A stretch of 64,000 nt of DNA from Conoideocrella luteorostrata (Eukaryota; Ascomycota; Sordariomycetes; Hypocreales; Clavicipitaceae). Positions 20,690-31,083 of this stretch are shown here, one piece after another. Positions within the stretch are counted from its first letter, which is position 1, and each line of letters begins with the position of its first letter. The notes beneath the pieces are model-generated. The model was not told where the DNA came from and ran no database searches. It saw nothing but the letters and a program-made list of their open reading frames with translations. The position numbers and the translations under genes are program-made. The DNA lies in assembly GCA_032433595.1 (NCBI GenBank), contig JASWJB010000070.1, forward strand, positions 62,001-126,000, written 5' to 3'.

Positions 20690-21800
20690 ATGAAGTTCTT
20701 TGCAAGTGTTGCGACCATTGCCACATTGGCTGCAGCGGCTCCCAAGGCCCGCTTCACTACCAGCCTTGATGTAAAGCTTGAGTTGCAGGAGAACTCTAGG
20801 GTCAAAGCTACTGTGACCAATCCTGGCCAAGAAAGCCTCAAGGTCCTCAAGACCGGATCCATCCTGGATGCTTCGCCAGTTCAAAAGGTTTCTGTGTCAA
20901 ACATCGGTATGCTTATACTCCTTGGAACAACTCTTATGTATGAAGTCACGCTGCTAAGTAATGGTTCGTTTAGATGGTGCTGCCACTTTTCAAGGCATCA
21001 AGGTCTACATTGGACCTCATGCCGATGAGTCAGCTTTCCAGGAGATTCCTGCTGGAAAGTCTGTCGAGGTAACTTTCGACATTGCTGAGATCTTTGACCT
21101 GTCCACTGGCGGCAAGTACAACATCTACTCCAGCGGTAATATCCGCTATGCCGAAGGTGGCGACATCGACAAGTTACGCTCAGTCTCATTTGAGTCCAAC
21201 AAGCTGCACGCGAATGTTGATGGCACACTCGCAGCAGCTGCCCTGTCTTCTTTCCATCAGAACATGAAGAGGGCTACCATCAACAGCGACTGCACCGGAT
21301 CTCGCCGCCAAGCTCTCGAGACAGCACGCCAAAATACCTACAATATTGCAGTCAAGGCAGCTGAAGCTGCCAGATCCGGCCCAGCTAAAAAGATGACGGA
21401 GTACTTTGAAAGCGCAAGCCAGAATACGAGGAGCATAGTTGCCGGAACTTTCAGCAAGATGGCTCAGCTTTATAGCTCGCAGAGCGGAAAGCCTGACATT
21501 TACTGTCGTGATATTGGCAATTACTGCTCAGGTGGCGTTGTTGCATACACTCTGCCCCCACAGAATAATATCGTCTACTGCAGTGCTTGGTTCAGCTATC
21601 CAGCTCTGAACAGCGCCTGTCGCCAAGTCGACCAGGCTCACATCAGTGTCCATGAGTCTACTCATTTGAGCTTGACCAAGGGCACAGATGACTACGGCAC
21701 CTATGGCTATGAGAACAGCATCGCGCTGCCCGCGTCGCAGAATATCAACCATGCTGACACTTATGCCTATTTTGCCCACGACACTCTTTCGGGCTGTTAA
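20690..21800 (+). CDS. Deuterolysin (M35 aspzincin metalloprotease), secreted with propeptide
   Basis: Exons 20690-20906 and 20974-21800 (GTATGC...TTTAG intron) encode 347 aa. Start 20690 gives the signal peptide MKFFASVATIATLAAAA. The propeptide shows family blocks VKATVTNPGQESLKVLKTGS and FQGIKVYIG. A Lys-Arg at 171-172 is the expected processing site, leaving a mature enzyme of 175 residues starting ATINSDCTGSRR, the usual deuterolysin size. The zinc motif is HESTH (299-303), followed by GTDDYGTYGYEN, the aspzincin Asp loop. That loop looks one residue longer than the GTxDxxYG consensus I know. Six or more cysteines fit the disulfide-rich fold. It is an extracellular neutral protease acting on basic proteins. 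Confidence 0.92.
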
Positions 21801-23448
21801 GCACTGTTTCGACTGAGCTTCCCAAATATGATGGTACATAGCCCTAAAACTGCAAATAAATATGTGCCATATAGCTGTCTTCGCGTTTCCGATGCGACGT
21901 ACTGAATGTGCCAAGACTTCCTCGAGTTGGAGCAGGTCACCCTGTACCCAGAATGAAACAACACCTAGCCTCTCGTAGAGTCAAGCCATTATCAGCCCTT
22001 AGGCTCAAGATTGCCGCACAAAAGTGTAGTATTTAGATGCTGTGATATCCCGTAGAGGTTATATAGACTTTGATGTCTAGATACAGTATGTTGAAGATGG
22101 AATGGAGCTATGCGCAGAGGAAAATGCTGCATTCAACCTGCATCGCTAGAAACATCAAGAGGCTGGCTTAACATTGTGGCGCGCCGCAATCCGGGACGGC
22201 GACTACAGCACGAAAGATTCAATGGATATCGCACAACGCAACAAACAAAACACTCTATTGCTGACATTTAATGCGGAGGAAGCAAATCATTTGCCCACCA
22301 GCTTTGATGCTGTCCAAAATAAAGGCTTGGATCAGATGTCGCTTGGACTACGGAGGAGTCAAATGCTCTCCGCACCAACAAACAGCACCGCGCTGTGAGA
22401 CTTTCCGTAGTCCCCACTAGATACCGTCACTACCGCCCTCAATGCGACGACGTTTCGGATCATCACATAACGCGTCCATTTAGAATTTTAAAATACCAAG
22501 TGCACAAATGTTTGCTATTGAGTCTTTATATCCAGACAACAATATGGAAAGCCACTAGAAGTGATCCTCGCGTAATGGTGGATGTCGCGTCTATCGACAG
22601 GGAGCTTCATGACATACTTGTACATCCGCACCGGGGGGATTATCCGGAAGACTACATAAAACACTTTGAATTGAAATTGTTACGTAATTGATGTGATCAG
22701 AGCCGTCGGCTTATTGTCGAACCCGGCGGACTGACAGGCAAGGAAGCATATGCGGTGTGGCAAAGGCAAGGCGTAGCTGTTGCTGATTTCATGTCGTGGA
22801 ACAGATATTTCGGCATAAGTAAAGTTAAAGCTGGATATTGAAAACGCCGCCGAATCCCCGCCTCAATTAAATTAGAGCTGGGTAATAATTTCTCGTGTGT
22901 TTGGGTGACTTGCTCATGCCGTGGAACACGAGTATCTCCATCAGCACACGCATGGCTTCATAGAGAATTTGGTAAACTGGGCAATTCTGTAATACACCTA
23001 AGCTACTGCCTATATGCAGCCTAATAGAGCTGCTGATCCAATAAACCTTCATGTGTTGGAGCAGCCGTATCCTCTGTTTGCGCATCATTGGTCCAAGGAC
23101 ACAATGAAGCAAAGTTGGAATTCAACATGCTAGCACTCATCCTTGTTTCGAAAGGTAAAGAATAACGGAGGAGCTAGTCTTATTGGAGGGGAGCGGTGTG
23201 ATCGGGAGTTTCCCGGTGATACATTCATGGGGCAACGAAACCTTCTATGGAAATTTGGATTCGTCGACATTGGTAGAGCCGACGTTGGGCGGCTGAAGGA
23301 GATTGGTATGAAAGGAGGCGCAATCACGGTCCGGGATGTGCGCAATTTGCAGCATATTATGTAGTGCTGGCTGGTTATAATATCCTTAAAGGAAGAACGA
23401 GGCATCGTTTCAAGATCATGCGGCAATGAAAGGAGCTTGACGTCCACG

Positions 23449-23487
23449 AACCATGAGGGCCAACCATGAGGGCCAACCATGAGGGCC
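23449..23487. repeat. Three exact tandem copies of a 13-bp unit
   Basis: AACCATGAGGGCC is repeated three times without mismatch. The exactness suggests recent slippage. No coding context. Confidence 0.9.
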
Positions 23488-24871
23488 GTGGTAAATCGTT
23501 GTGGTGCTCGTTTGAGAACATCCAGGCGAGCGCTCTATTGGCTTTACCTACTAAGAACCTTCCACAAAGAGGAAAGCTCAGCAGTTCATATTGTGAACAA
23601 GAACAACCCTTGACATGGTGAAATTTTGGCGATGTCGGGCCAAGTCGATACGAGAATGAGCGGCTGAAACCATGCCATTATTAGGTCGAGCATGGGAGAG
23701 CTCGCCCGACCAGATGACACACCATTGTTACTTAGCGACTGCCGTGGTTTTTTATCGTTTACCCCACGAGCGTTCCATACAAGCAAGGGGGGAGAGATTT
23801 TGGAACTATCGAGATATCGAATCAGGAGGTTGTGTGCATCTCGGTACCCTTAAGAGTAAAGTTAAATGGATCAAACATGCTTAAAAGTCACCACCGAGCA
23901 TACCGACTTCAACAAGAGAAGAATCATAATTGACGGAAAGTACGAATTGGATCCCGAGGTAAAAGTAGCACTTGTGTCGAGCGCGGGTGACCTAGGCCGA
24001 GCAGCAATACTTAGGCCATCGAGATCTAACAGTCGTAACAAAAACGCTTCGCGATAACACGCACGCGCGGGGAGCTCGGGGAACTTTCATCGAAACACAA
24101 CTATTCTGCCTGCATTCTGCATTTATTATAGAGAAGTTTTATGATAGTTGACGTCACATATTGGACATGATTTGGGCCATCCGCCGACGAGCCGACTAGC
24201 CGACACGAAGCGTTTTCCATACTTATGGCATGTGGGCAGCGACGCTCCTCTACCAGGCCCCGCAATGCCGCTGTGAAATAATGGCTCTGGCCTGCGAGGC
24301 AACCTACAGGCCGTCGTATGCATGGCGTTGGGAGAGCAGCGATACTATTCGCACGAATCAGAGAGCTGGAATGGAACAGCATTACTCACACAATCTCCGG
24401 ATACGAGTGTACTATAACTAACTACGGAGTGAGCGACCCGTTAATAGTCCACATTGGAGAAAGCTCTGAGTCGCGGCACGAATGGAGCCCACTTGTCCAC
24501 ATCTCGCACTCAGGAACAGCGCATGAGGCCGGATGAGGCGTAAATTAGGTTCGCATGGCCACCATGAATCGTCTGTTCATCTTGGCAATACGAATGCCAC
24601 ACCCAATACGGAGTAGAAGCTGTTCTATGTGCCTTACGAGGGAGTTGGGTACTGCAAACCCACAGTTATTGTGCTCCGCATGTCGTCCTAATTTCTTCAC
24701 GCATGGTGGACTCAATGCTATATTCAGCCCGCAGCTGGGGACCGCTTCTTTGGACTCAACCAATACGAGCGTTCTCGTGATGTCATGGAAAGGAATTCCA
24801 CTTGTTTATACTCCATTTTTTCCTTCCTTTTCGGATTGGACTTCATAGGATGGATACGAGATTCTATGTGG

Positions 24872-24876
24872 TATAA
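24872..24876 (+). promoter_or_regulatory. TATA-like element of the GPI wall protein gene
   Basis: TATAA about 140 bp upstream of the chosen ATG at 25014. Weak, positional evidence. Confidence 0.3.
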
Positions 24877-25013
24877 GAAGCCGCCGTGTCTCCAAGACTG
24901 AGAAAATGCTTTTAGTTAGTACAGCACCAGCGCAAAATAGTCCAAGACTTATCCCTTCATTTCCATCTGGTTTCTGCCAAACTGTCCGTTCGTTATTCTA
25001 CACACTACCCGAA

Positions 25014-25994
25014 ATGTACGCCATGAAGTCAGTTGTTCTGGGCTCCGCCGTTGCCAGCGCCTCGGCCATTGCCGGCCGAACCTTTGGCAACGCCACGGCC
25101 CCTGGTGTCGTATACACTACCGAAGTCGTCACGGCTCTGACCACCTTCTGCCCAGTCGGGACGCATACTGTCAACTCCAAGACGTACACCGTCACACAGG
25201 CTACCACTCTGACCATCACCGACTGCCCTTGCACCGTCAGCAAGCCCGTCCAGCCCACCAGCACCCCAGGCCAGGATGAGTGCTCGAAGAAGTGCTATGA
25301 CGGGTACAACGCCTGCCGCAGCAAGCCTGGCGCCAACATGTCTTTCTGCGCCTCCGAGTTTGTTGGCTGCCTGGGATTCAACCCTTACTCCAATGACGGC
25401 TCTCTGATTACTCCCACTGCTTGCTCCAAAGGCCCTGCCCCTACCGGCTCCCCTACTCCCACCGGCGCGCCCGCCCCCAAGGACTGCGCTAAGGGATGCT
25501 ACGATGAGTATAACGCCTGCCGTAGCAAGCCTGGCGCCAACATGTCTTTCTGCGCCTCCAAGTTTGTTGGCTGCCTGGGATACAACCCTTACTCCCCTGA
25601 CGGCTCTCTGGTTACTCCCACCGCTTGCTCCAAGGCTGCTCCCACTACTCTCGCTCCCACCAACCCCGCTGGAACTCAGCCTGCTGGCGGCAAGGACTGC
25701 CCCGCCGAGTGCTCTGCCGCTTACAACATGTGCCGCGGCAAGCCTGGTGCCAACATGTCCTTCTGCGCCTCCAAGTATGCCGACTGCCTGGGATACAACC
25801 CTTACGGCCCTGACGGCTCTCTCATCACCCCTACTGCCTGCTCTGCTGGTGCCAAGCCTACTGGAGGCAGTGCCTTGCCCACCGGCACTTTGCCCACCGG
25901 CACTGGCGCCAACCCGCCCGCTGTCACTGCCGGAGCTGGCCAGATGACCCCTGCCATGGCTCTGCTAGCCCTTGGTGCTGTGGCCCTTCTGTAA
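25014..25994 (+). CDS. GPI-anchored cell-wall protein, CCG-6/MAD1-like N-terminus with three Cys-rich repeats
   Basis: Single exon; start 25014 (MYAMKSVVLG) gives a signal peptide and 326 aa. An upstream frame to 24906 adds 36 residues without signal character. After the signal comes the block VVTALTTFCPVGTHT...TYTVTQATTLTITDCPCTVSKP, known from CCG-6-like and MAD-adhesin-type fungal wall proteins. Three repeats of about 50 aa follow, each with six cysteines and the shared core KPGANMSFCAS...CLG.NPY..DGSL.TPTACS; each core has an N-M-S glycosylation sequon. Pro/Thr/Gly linkers separate them. The C-terminus (MTPAMALLALGAVALL) after a small-residue stretch is a GPI-attachment signal. Codon use is strongly C-ending, as in highly expressed genes. 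A structural wall or adhesion role is inferred. Confidence 0.8.
   Translation: MYAMKSVVLGSAVASASAIAGRTFGNATAPGVVYTTEVVTALTTFCPVGTHTVNSKTYTVTQATTLTITDCPCTVSKPVQPTSTPGQDECSKKCYDGYNACRSKPGANMSFCASEFVGCLGFNPYSNDGSLITPTACSKGPAPTGSPTPTGAPAPKDCAKGCYDEYNACRSKPGANMSFCASKFVGCLGYNPYSPDGSLVTPTACSKAAPTTLAPTNPAGTQPAGGKDCPAECSAAYNMCRGKPGANMSFCASKYADCLGYNPYGPDGSLITPTACSAGAKPTGGSALPTGTLPTGTGANPPAVTAGAGQMTPAMALLALGAVALL
25275..25850 (+). repeat. Three diverged tandem repeats (about 155 bp each) within the wall-protein gene
   Basis: Units start near 25275, 25482 and 25695. Units 1 and 2 share long nearly identical DNA stretches around the KPGANMSFCAS codons, while unit 3 is more diverged. This suggests successive duplication or gene conversion. 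Confidence 0.8.
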
Positions 25995-26181
25995 ACGAGA
26001 GGTCTCATGGTAAATCAGCAGGCCACGACGTTTTGTCGTATACAACAATATGTATTCAATTCTAGACAAATATAGAGAGATTAGTGTTCTACGGCCTCCA
26101 TAAGTGTTCTTTTATTTAAATTTCACCCAAGAACTCCTCCGCATCGTGCTCGTAGATGTCTCGACGAAGTGCGACCCACGG
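25995..26181. other. Short convergent intergenic region
   Basis: 3' ends of the wall-protein and FAD monooxygenase genes face each other. Nothing else is visible. Confidence 0.4.
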
Positions 26182-27444
26182 CTAGTGCCCATCCGCCTGC
26201 GACGAGTACATGGCCATTAATTCCACTAACTTTGCTGACCCATTGTCTGAGTCCAACATCATGCCCTTGTTCCTCCACGTCTCTTCGGCCTTTTCACCTG
26301 CCCTCGTCAACATGGTGTTTTCGAATTCCTTGATCAGGGGCTCCAAGGTTCGCTGAAACTCAGCTGCATTGATATTCCCCGCCTGCACGGCTTTGACGAT
26401 GACGGCACTCAACTGCTGACAGTCCCCCATGGCCAGATTGACACCTTCACCAGCAAACGGCGTCATGAGATGCGCGGCATCGCCGACAAGAGTTACCCCC
26501 GTTTTCGCATCCCATCGGTGACCAACTGGGAGCATGTATAGGGGTTTGATGTCAAGCGTGTCGTTGGGGTTAGTCGCCGTTGCTTCGTCGCACCCAACGG
26601 CTATAATCTCTTGGAATGCCGCCGTCCAGCGTGCAAACAACCCGCCATCGTTCAACAGCAGACTTTTCGCTTCGGCTGCCTTCATGCCACCAAGACCAGA
26701 CGCAACCCCAAACTCCTCTGTTGGTGTACTAATGGCCAGGTATATGCGCGCCGCACCCCCCGCGCCGCGTTGGCCGAGAATGGCATTGTGAAAAGCAAGT
26801 GACATCATGGTACCTTCGCCTAGAAGCTTCGCCATGTGCGGGTACTTCGCCCCGACTGATGGAATGTCAAGTGTGATGAATTGAATGCCGGCATAGTCGG
26901 GCTTGACTGACGTAAGGAGTGTACGGGCCTTGGACCAAGCGCCGTCGGCTCCAATGACAAAGTCGAACGTCTCCTTGTCCTGATCAACGAAGTCGAGCGT
27001 GATTTCTGTGTTGCCAGACTCGACTGCGCGGCTCGTGACGGCGGTCACTTTGTGATTCCACTTGATCATATCCTGGGGAATGTTCGACATCAGGAGATTA
27101 ATGAGCGCATGGCGCGAGATTTCTGGGCGCTTGGGCTCTTCAGATTCGTCGGCTGCATCCTCGAGCAACAGCTCGCCGTCATATTGGTAGATCTTGTCCT
27201 GCTCGCCACATTCGCCGGTGAGAGGCACAAAATCTTCCCACAGACCGCACTCTCGAATAGCTGAGAGGCCAGATTCTGTGTGTAGGTCTAGCACGCCGCA
27301 GGGTTTGTTCAGATCCTCGGCGGAAGGTTTGGAGCGTAGCTCATATATAGTGACGTGAACTCCTCTACTGTAGAGAAGTCTGCCAAGAGTGAGGCCTGCG
27401 GGGCCACCGCCAATGATGGCCAGTCGGGGTTGGTATGAGGTCAT
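26182..27444 (-). CDS. FAD-dependent monooxygenase (UbiH/TetX-like aromatic hydroxylase family)
   Basis: Single exon, 420 aa. The dinucleotide-binding GGGPAGLTLGRLL is at residues 12-24 (beta-alpha-beta fold), the DG motif is FVIGADGAWSKAR near 165, and the FAD ribityl-binding GD motif is VGDAAHLMTPFAGEGVNLAMGD near 320. The lack of membrane segments and the size fit class A flavoprotein hydroxylases such as TetX-like and salicylate-hydroxylase-like enzymes. They hydroxylate aromatic or polyketide substrates with NAD(P)H and O2 in the cytosol. The substrate cannot be predicted. The neighbouring wall-protein gene is convergent and unrelated. No biosynthetic backbone gene is nearby, so a detoxification role is as likely as a metabolic one. 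Confidence 0.9.
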   Translation of the reverse strand: MTSYQPRLAIIGGGPAGLTLGRLLYSRGVHVTIYELRSKPSAEDLNKPCGVLDLHTESGLSAIRECGLWEDFVPLTGECGEQDKIYQYDGELLLEDAADESEEPKRPEISRHALINLLMSNIPQDMIKWNHKVTAVTSRAVESGNTEITLDFVDQDKETFDFVIGADGAWSKARTLLTSVKPDYAGIQFITLDIPSVGAKYPHMAKLLGEGTMMSLAFHNAILGQRGAGGAARIYLAISTPTEEFGVASGLGGMKAAEAKSLLLNDGGLFARWTAAFQEIIAVGCDEATATNPNDTLDIKPLYMLPVGHRWDAKTGVTLVGDAAHLMTPFAGEGVNLAMGDCQQLSAVIVKAVQAGNINAAEFQRTLEPLIKEFENTMLTRAGEKAEETWRNKGMMLDSDNGSAKLVELMAMYSSQADGH

Positions 27445-28381
27445 TATATGTATGTTGCGGCAGTAAATGGAAAGAGATGTATGTCAGCCGTCGCAGGCAA
27501 GGAGCTAGCTTGAGCTGTATGCGTAGAGTATGTCAATAGCGGCGCAGAACATTAGAGCTATAAGGGACAAGTCTGCATTTATTGATGTTTGGGTGAGGCT
27601 TTGCTTTATAGTATTATGTTGAAGTTGGGCAGTTCGGGCTGTTGGCCGAAATGGCAAACAATGTTGGTGCGCGAGCCTCTCTTCCATGGTGGGTGGCCGT
27701 AGCTAACCCTAAAGGGCCTAGCGCCGGAATTTGGACCGTTTGTTCCGGACAACTTATGTAGTCGGTCCCGAGCTAACAAACCTTCCATCCGAGCAGACGG
27801 CCATCGCTGGCCACGTAATTCGGCTCCGGTGTTCAAAAAGGACCGCACATGCCGAAGTGAAGTTGCATGCGGGCACGATAGGCTAGAATCATCGTAAACA
27901 TCAGCCGCATCACGTGGGCGGCATTCGGAATGCTCTTTGAGACGAGCAAGATCGGAGGCTACCCTTGCATCGCGAAGGCCGCTCGGATAAGACTCTAGTA
28001 GATGTATCTCTTCTTGTTGGATCTCATCACCTTGCGCGTGCGTATCACATCTGGAGAAAGGGAGAACGACACTCAACAAAATTTCCGTCTCATTGAGACG
28101 ACGTGGAGACCGGGAGCTACAGTGGGGGTGCAATAATTTCCAACCCAGCTCGAGTACTGCGACTGACCTCTGGCGGGTTGGAAATTTATGCACACAGACT
28201 GTATACCCGGACAAACATGCTATTTTATCCCATAGAAACATAATAAGGTGGTTCGGTCATGCTGACTAGTACTTAACGTTTCAACACAATGAACCCCCAG
28301 CACCGCTCCATCGTACAAACTCAAGATGCATGACCCTTTACTCCGTACCCCGTATGTAAATGAATGATCGGCCGCAATGAT
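27445..28381. other. Intergenic region downstream of the GRDP gene
   Basis: About 940 bp between two minus-strand genes. A 211-codon minus-strand ATG frame (28241-27606) is present but shows no domain, no signal peptide and unconvincing composition. A TACTCCGTA copy sits at 28339-28347. Confidence 0.45.
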
Positions 28382-31083
28382 TTAACAACCTAAAAGTGTT
28401 TGTTAGTGTGGTTGCTTGCATATTAGGACATTGATAATAATCACCTCCTCCTCCGCCTCCTCCTCCTCCTCCACAACCACCGCCGCCGCCGCCGCCACCG
28501 CAAGCCCCGCCTCCGCCTCCGCCTCCACAACCACCGCCAGAGGTCCCGCATCCTCCAGAAGAGCAGCCCTAGATGATTTCAGTCAACGATATGATCTAAA
28601 TTTCATCCAACTATTCCCCATGTTTCGTGGCAAAACTTACTCCGAATCCCCCACAGCCGCCAGCATTTCCACAGGATCCCGTCGCGATGCCGCCGCCGCC
28701 GCCGCTGCAGCTTCCAGCAGCACAGCCTGCACCAGCATTTGAATAGCATGGATCCCAGCCATAATACATACCAGGGGCGAAATACATCGGATACATTGCC
28801 GGGGAGTACACTGAGGTGGATGATTAGTGAAGGCATGTCTCGTAAAATGAGCCGGTCACTCACTGTAGTATGAATAGCCCCAGTGATTATAGTACTCGTC
28901 GCGTGGTGGAAGCGTTCGACCCTTCTTTTCGGCTCTTTTGCGAGCCTTTTGATAGTTCTCCTCCAGCTTTGCTTCCTGTCGTGAGCGCCGGAAATTTATT
29001 GCCATGTCTCTACTTCCGATCGGTCGGACCGCATTATGAGCCGAGATGTGCGCCGAGTTATCTGGAGGACAAAGCTTGGCTTGCCCAGATTGGTGAAATT
29101 TTTCGAGATATTTATGTCCCTTTGAACTGCCAAAAAAAGAGGCAACGGAAGAGGTGTGGGAAGCGCGGATTGCTAGAAGACAAGTTAGTCATTACTGGGA
29201 GGTCTCTTTTCATATCATTGCTAATTGAGCGGCCGGAGGATCAACTTACACTCGCAGTACCAGCAAGTACATTCACTATACAACTCATGGAACTCTTCCT
29301 GGTACGTCTTCGAGGTCCACTCGAATGCATCATTGAGCAAGGTCTCTTCAATCTTATCATCATGATCGATAAATTTGGTTGTTTTTCTCACAGTGTAAGA
29401 GTAATAAGCCGGCGGGCTGAGCTGATGAGTATGCCAAGCTAGATCCACGTCCAAGGTCGGCACACAAACTTGTCTCGGATGCCTATTCATCAATGAGAGG
29501 AAGTTGACGTATTTTTTAAGTAGGCGATTCATGGTTTCATTTGCCGAGGGGCTATGCAGCCAGTCCAACTTGACCATCTTGTCAATGAAGACGCCTTGGC
29601 GCATCACAGCACCACACAAATCCAGAGCAAAAGGTGAGAAGTTCTCCCAATAACGGCTCATCATCTTTCGGACGCAGTTTTTGGATTTGGGACAGATTCT
29701 GTACCGGCTTCCATATCTGTGAGACATGGAATTGATGTGACAAAGTCGCTTTGGGTCAGTCAACACCTTCTCGATTAGTTCCTTGACCGTCTCCATGGTG
29801 GGATTTTTGTGCGCATTGAAGATCTCCTGGACTTCAATGCGCAGGTCAAGTTTGAGCATACGATTCGGGAAAGTCCTTGGATATACGTTCGCTAATGAAC
29901 GGGATAGGATGGCGACGGGCTCGCCGCTTTGTGGATCTAAAACCGTGCCAGGCATTGGAACGGAGTGGGTGAGGAGGAGCGCAGTATCTTGAATGAATTT
30001 GCGGACAGACAAGGCCTCCTTACATATGGACTGTTCGCAAGCCACACATTTATGGCTTAGGTTACCGTCTCCATATCCGCTGCCAACGAGGCGAGATGAT
30101 CTAGGAATCGCTCAATACTTGCCATGGTGGAGATAAGGGTTTGATGTTACATTACTTACAGGTTGGCGTTGTCGCCGTGGTCTCCCCCAGCGCAAGTCGT
30201 CCACGGCAAGTGGTTGGGGACCCGACAATACGGGCAGTCGATTATCTTGACCTCGGGGTCGTCTGTGTTCCCCCAGCTACGGGCGGTGGCCTGAGTCCAT
30301 TTTTCTTGGCAAGACTTCGACACGCTGTAGCTAAAATTAGTGCCTATGGCTGCGTTGATGAGATGCCACGGCATGCCGCCGTGCCATAAATCCCGCATTG
30401 CAGTCCTTATGGCATCTTCCAGGAATGCCCGAGGATTCAGCATGTGGGAGTGGAATACCATCAATACATCTGCAAGTGTTAGTTTCTGCCCCGACTATTT
30501 GGCTGGAGATTGGTGAAGTCCACCACATACCTAACGGTGGAAGCTCGTCTTCTTTCCACTTTCGAACATAAACTGACTGGGTTGGGAAGTGAGAGTATTC
30601 TTCAGAAGCTCTTTTTTCCATTGCGTCTTCGTTGAGGTAATTGGTCCCATGCATGCTCTTCCACCAGACTTCATATCGATCAACAGCGCGGGCAACAAAG
30701 AGTGCCCATCTCTTCTCACGAATCTTGCTGAGAGCGACCTTTATTTTGTCCAGCTCCTCAATCTTGACTCCTTTTCCGATGTGTATGGTGTCCAAATCCA
30801 GACAGTTGGCATCCTCGACAGCTTGGCTGTCGTAGAGACCGAACAAGCCATCCGTGTATCCCACGTCTTCCTTCAGCTCATGGATCGCATGGAGGAGTTT
30901 CAGATGAGCGATGCAATTTTCTTGCCTCAGACCTTCTTTGGAAGCTTCCTCGTCTATTCGAAGATGCTCGAATGCCGCCGTGATGTCAATGTTGTCGGTT
31001 GGCTGTGACCGTGCCGCCTCGGCAGGACCGCCACTGTCAAGTTGTGTATAGGCTGGCGGAGGTGCAGGTTCTTGACCGCTCAT
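28382..31083 (-). CDS. Glycine-rich domain-containing protein (GRDP, DUF1399 family)
   Basis: Seven exons join in frame: 31083-30531, 30469-30160, 30100-29250, 29172-28864, 28810-28641, 28568-28445, 28389-28382 (774 aa). The start at MSGQEPAPPPAYTQLD is chosen over an upstream non-ATG extension. DUF1399 landmarks are DVLMVFHSHMLNPRAFLED (exon 2), VPTLDVDLAWHTHQLSPPAYYSYT, KFIDHDDKIEETLLNDAFEWTSKTYQEEF and SECTCWYCES spanning the exon 3/4 junction. A basic coiled region (RQEAKLEENYQKARKRAEKKG) follows, and the last exons encode an M/Y-rich segment and a Gly/Cys tail. Plant GRDPs are linked to stress and RNA binding; fungal members have no defined function. The terminal exon is only 8 nt, encoding Gly-Cys-stop, supported by a CTAAC branch site just upstream. 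Confidence 0.85.
28442..28530. repeat. GGN/CCN trinucleotide-rich tract encoding polyglycine
   Basis: On the plus strand an almost pure series of CCN codon complements; on the coding strand GGN repeats interrupted by TGT/TGC. It is coding, with likely length polymorphism. Confidence 0.75.

Larger units (their letters stand above)
21801..25013. other. Gene-poor region between deuterolysin and GPI wall protein genes
   Basis: 3.2 kb with no gene I can support. It contains a threefold 13-bp tandem repeat at 23449-23487 and a TACGGAGTA copy at 24607-24615. Open frames of 60-116 codons occur but look random in composition. Confidence 0.5.

Noticed and set aside
23449..23487. Direct repeats considered as a CRISPR-like array
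   Set aside because: Three 13-bp units without spacers in a eukaryotic genome; simple tandem repeat.
27606..28241. 211-aa minus-strand ATG frame
   Set aside because: No domain, signal peptide or family pattern; composition is like random open DNA upstream of the FAD monooxygenase gene.
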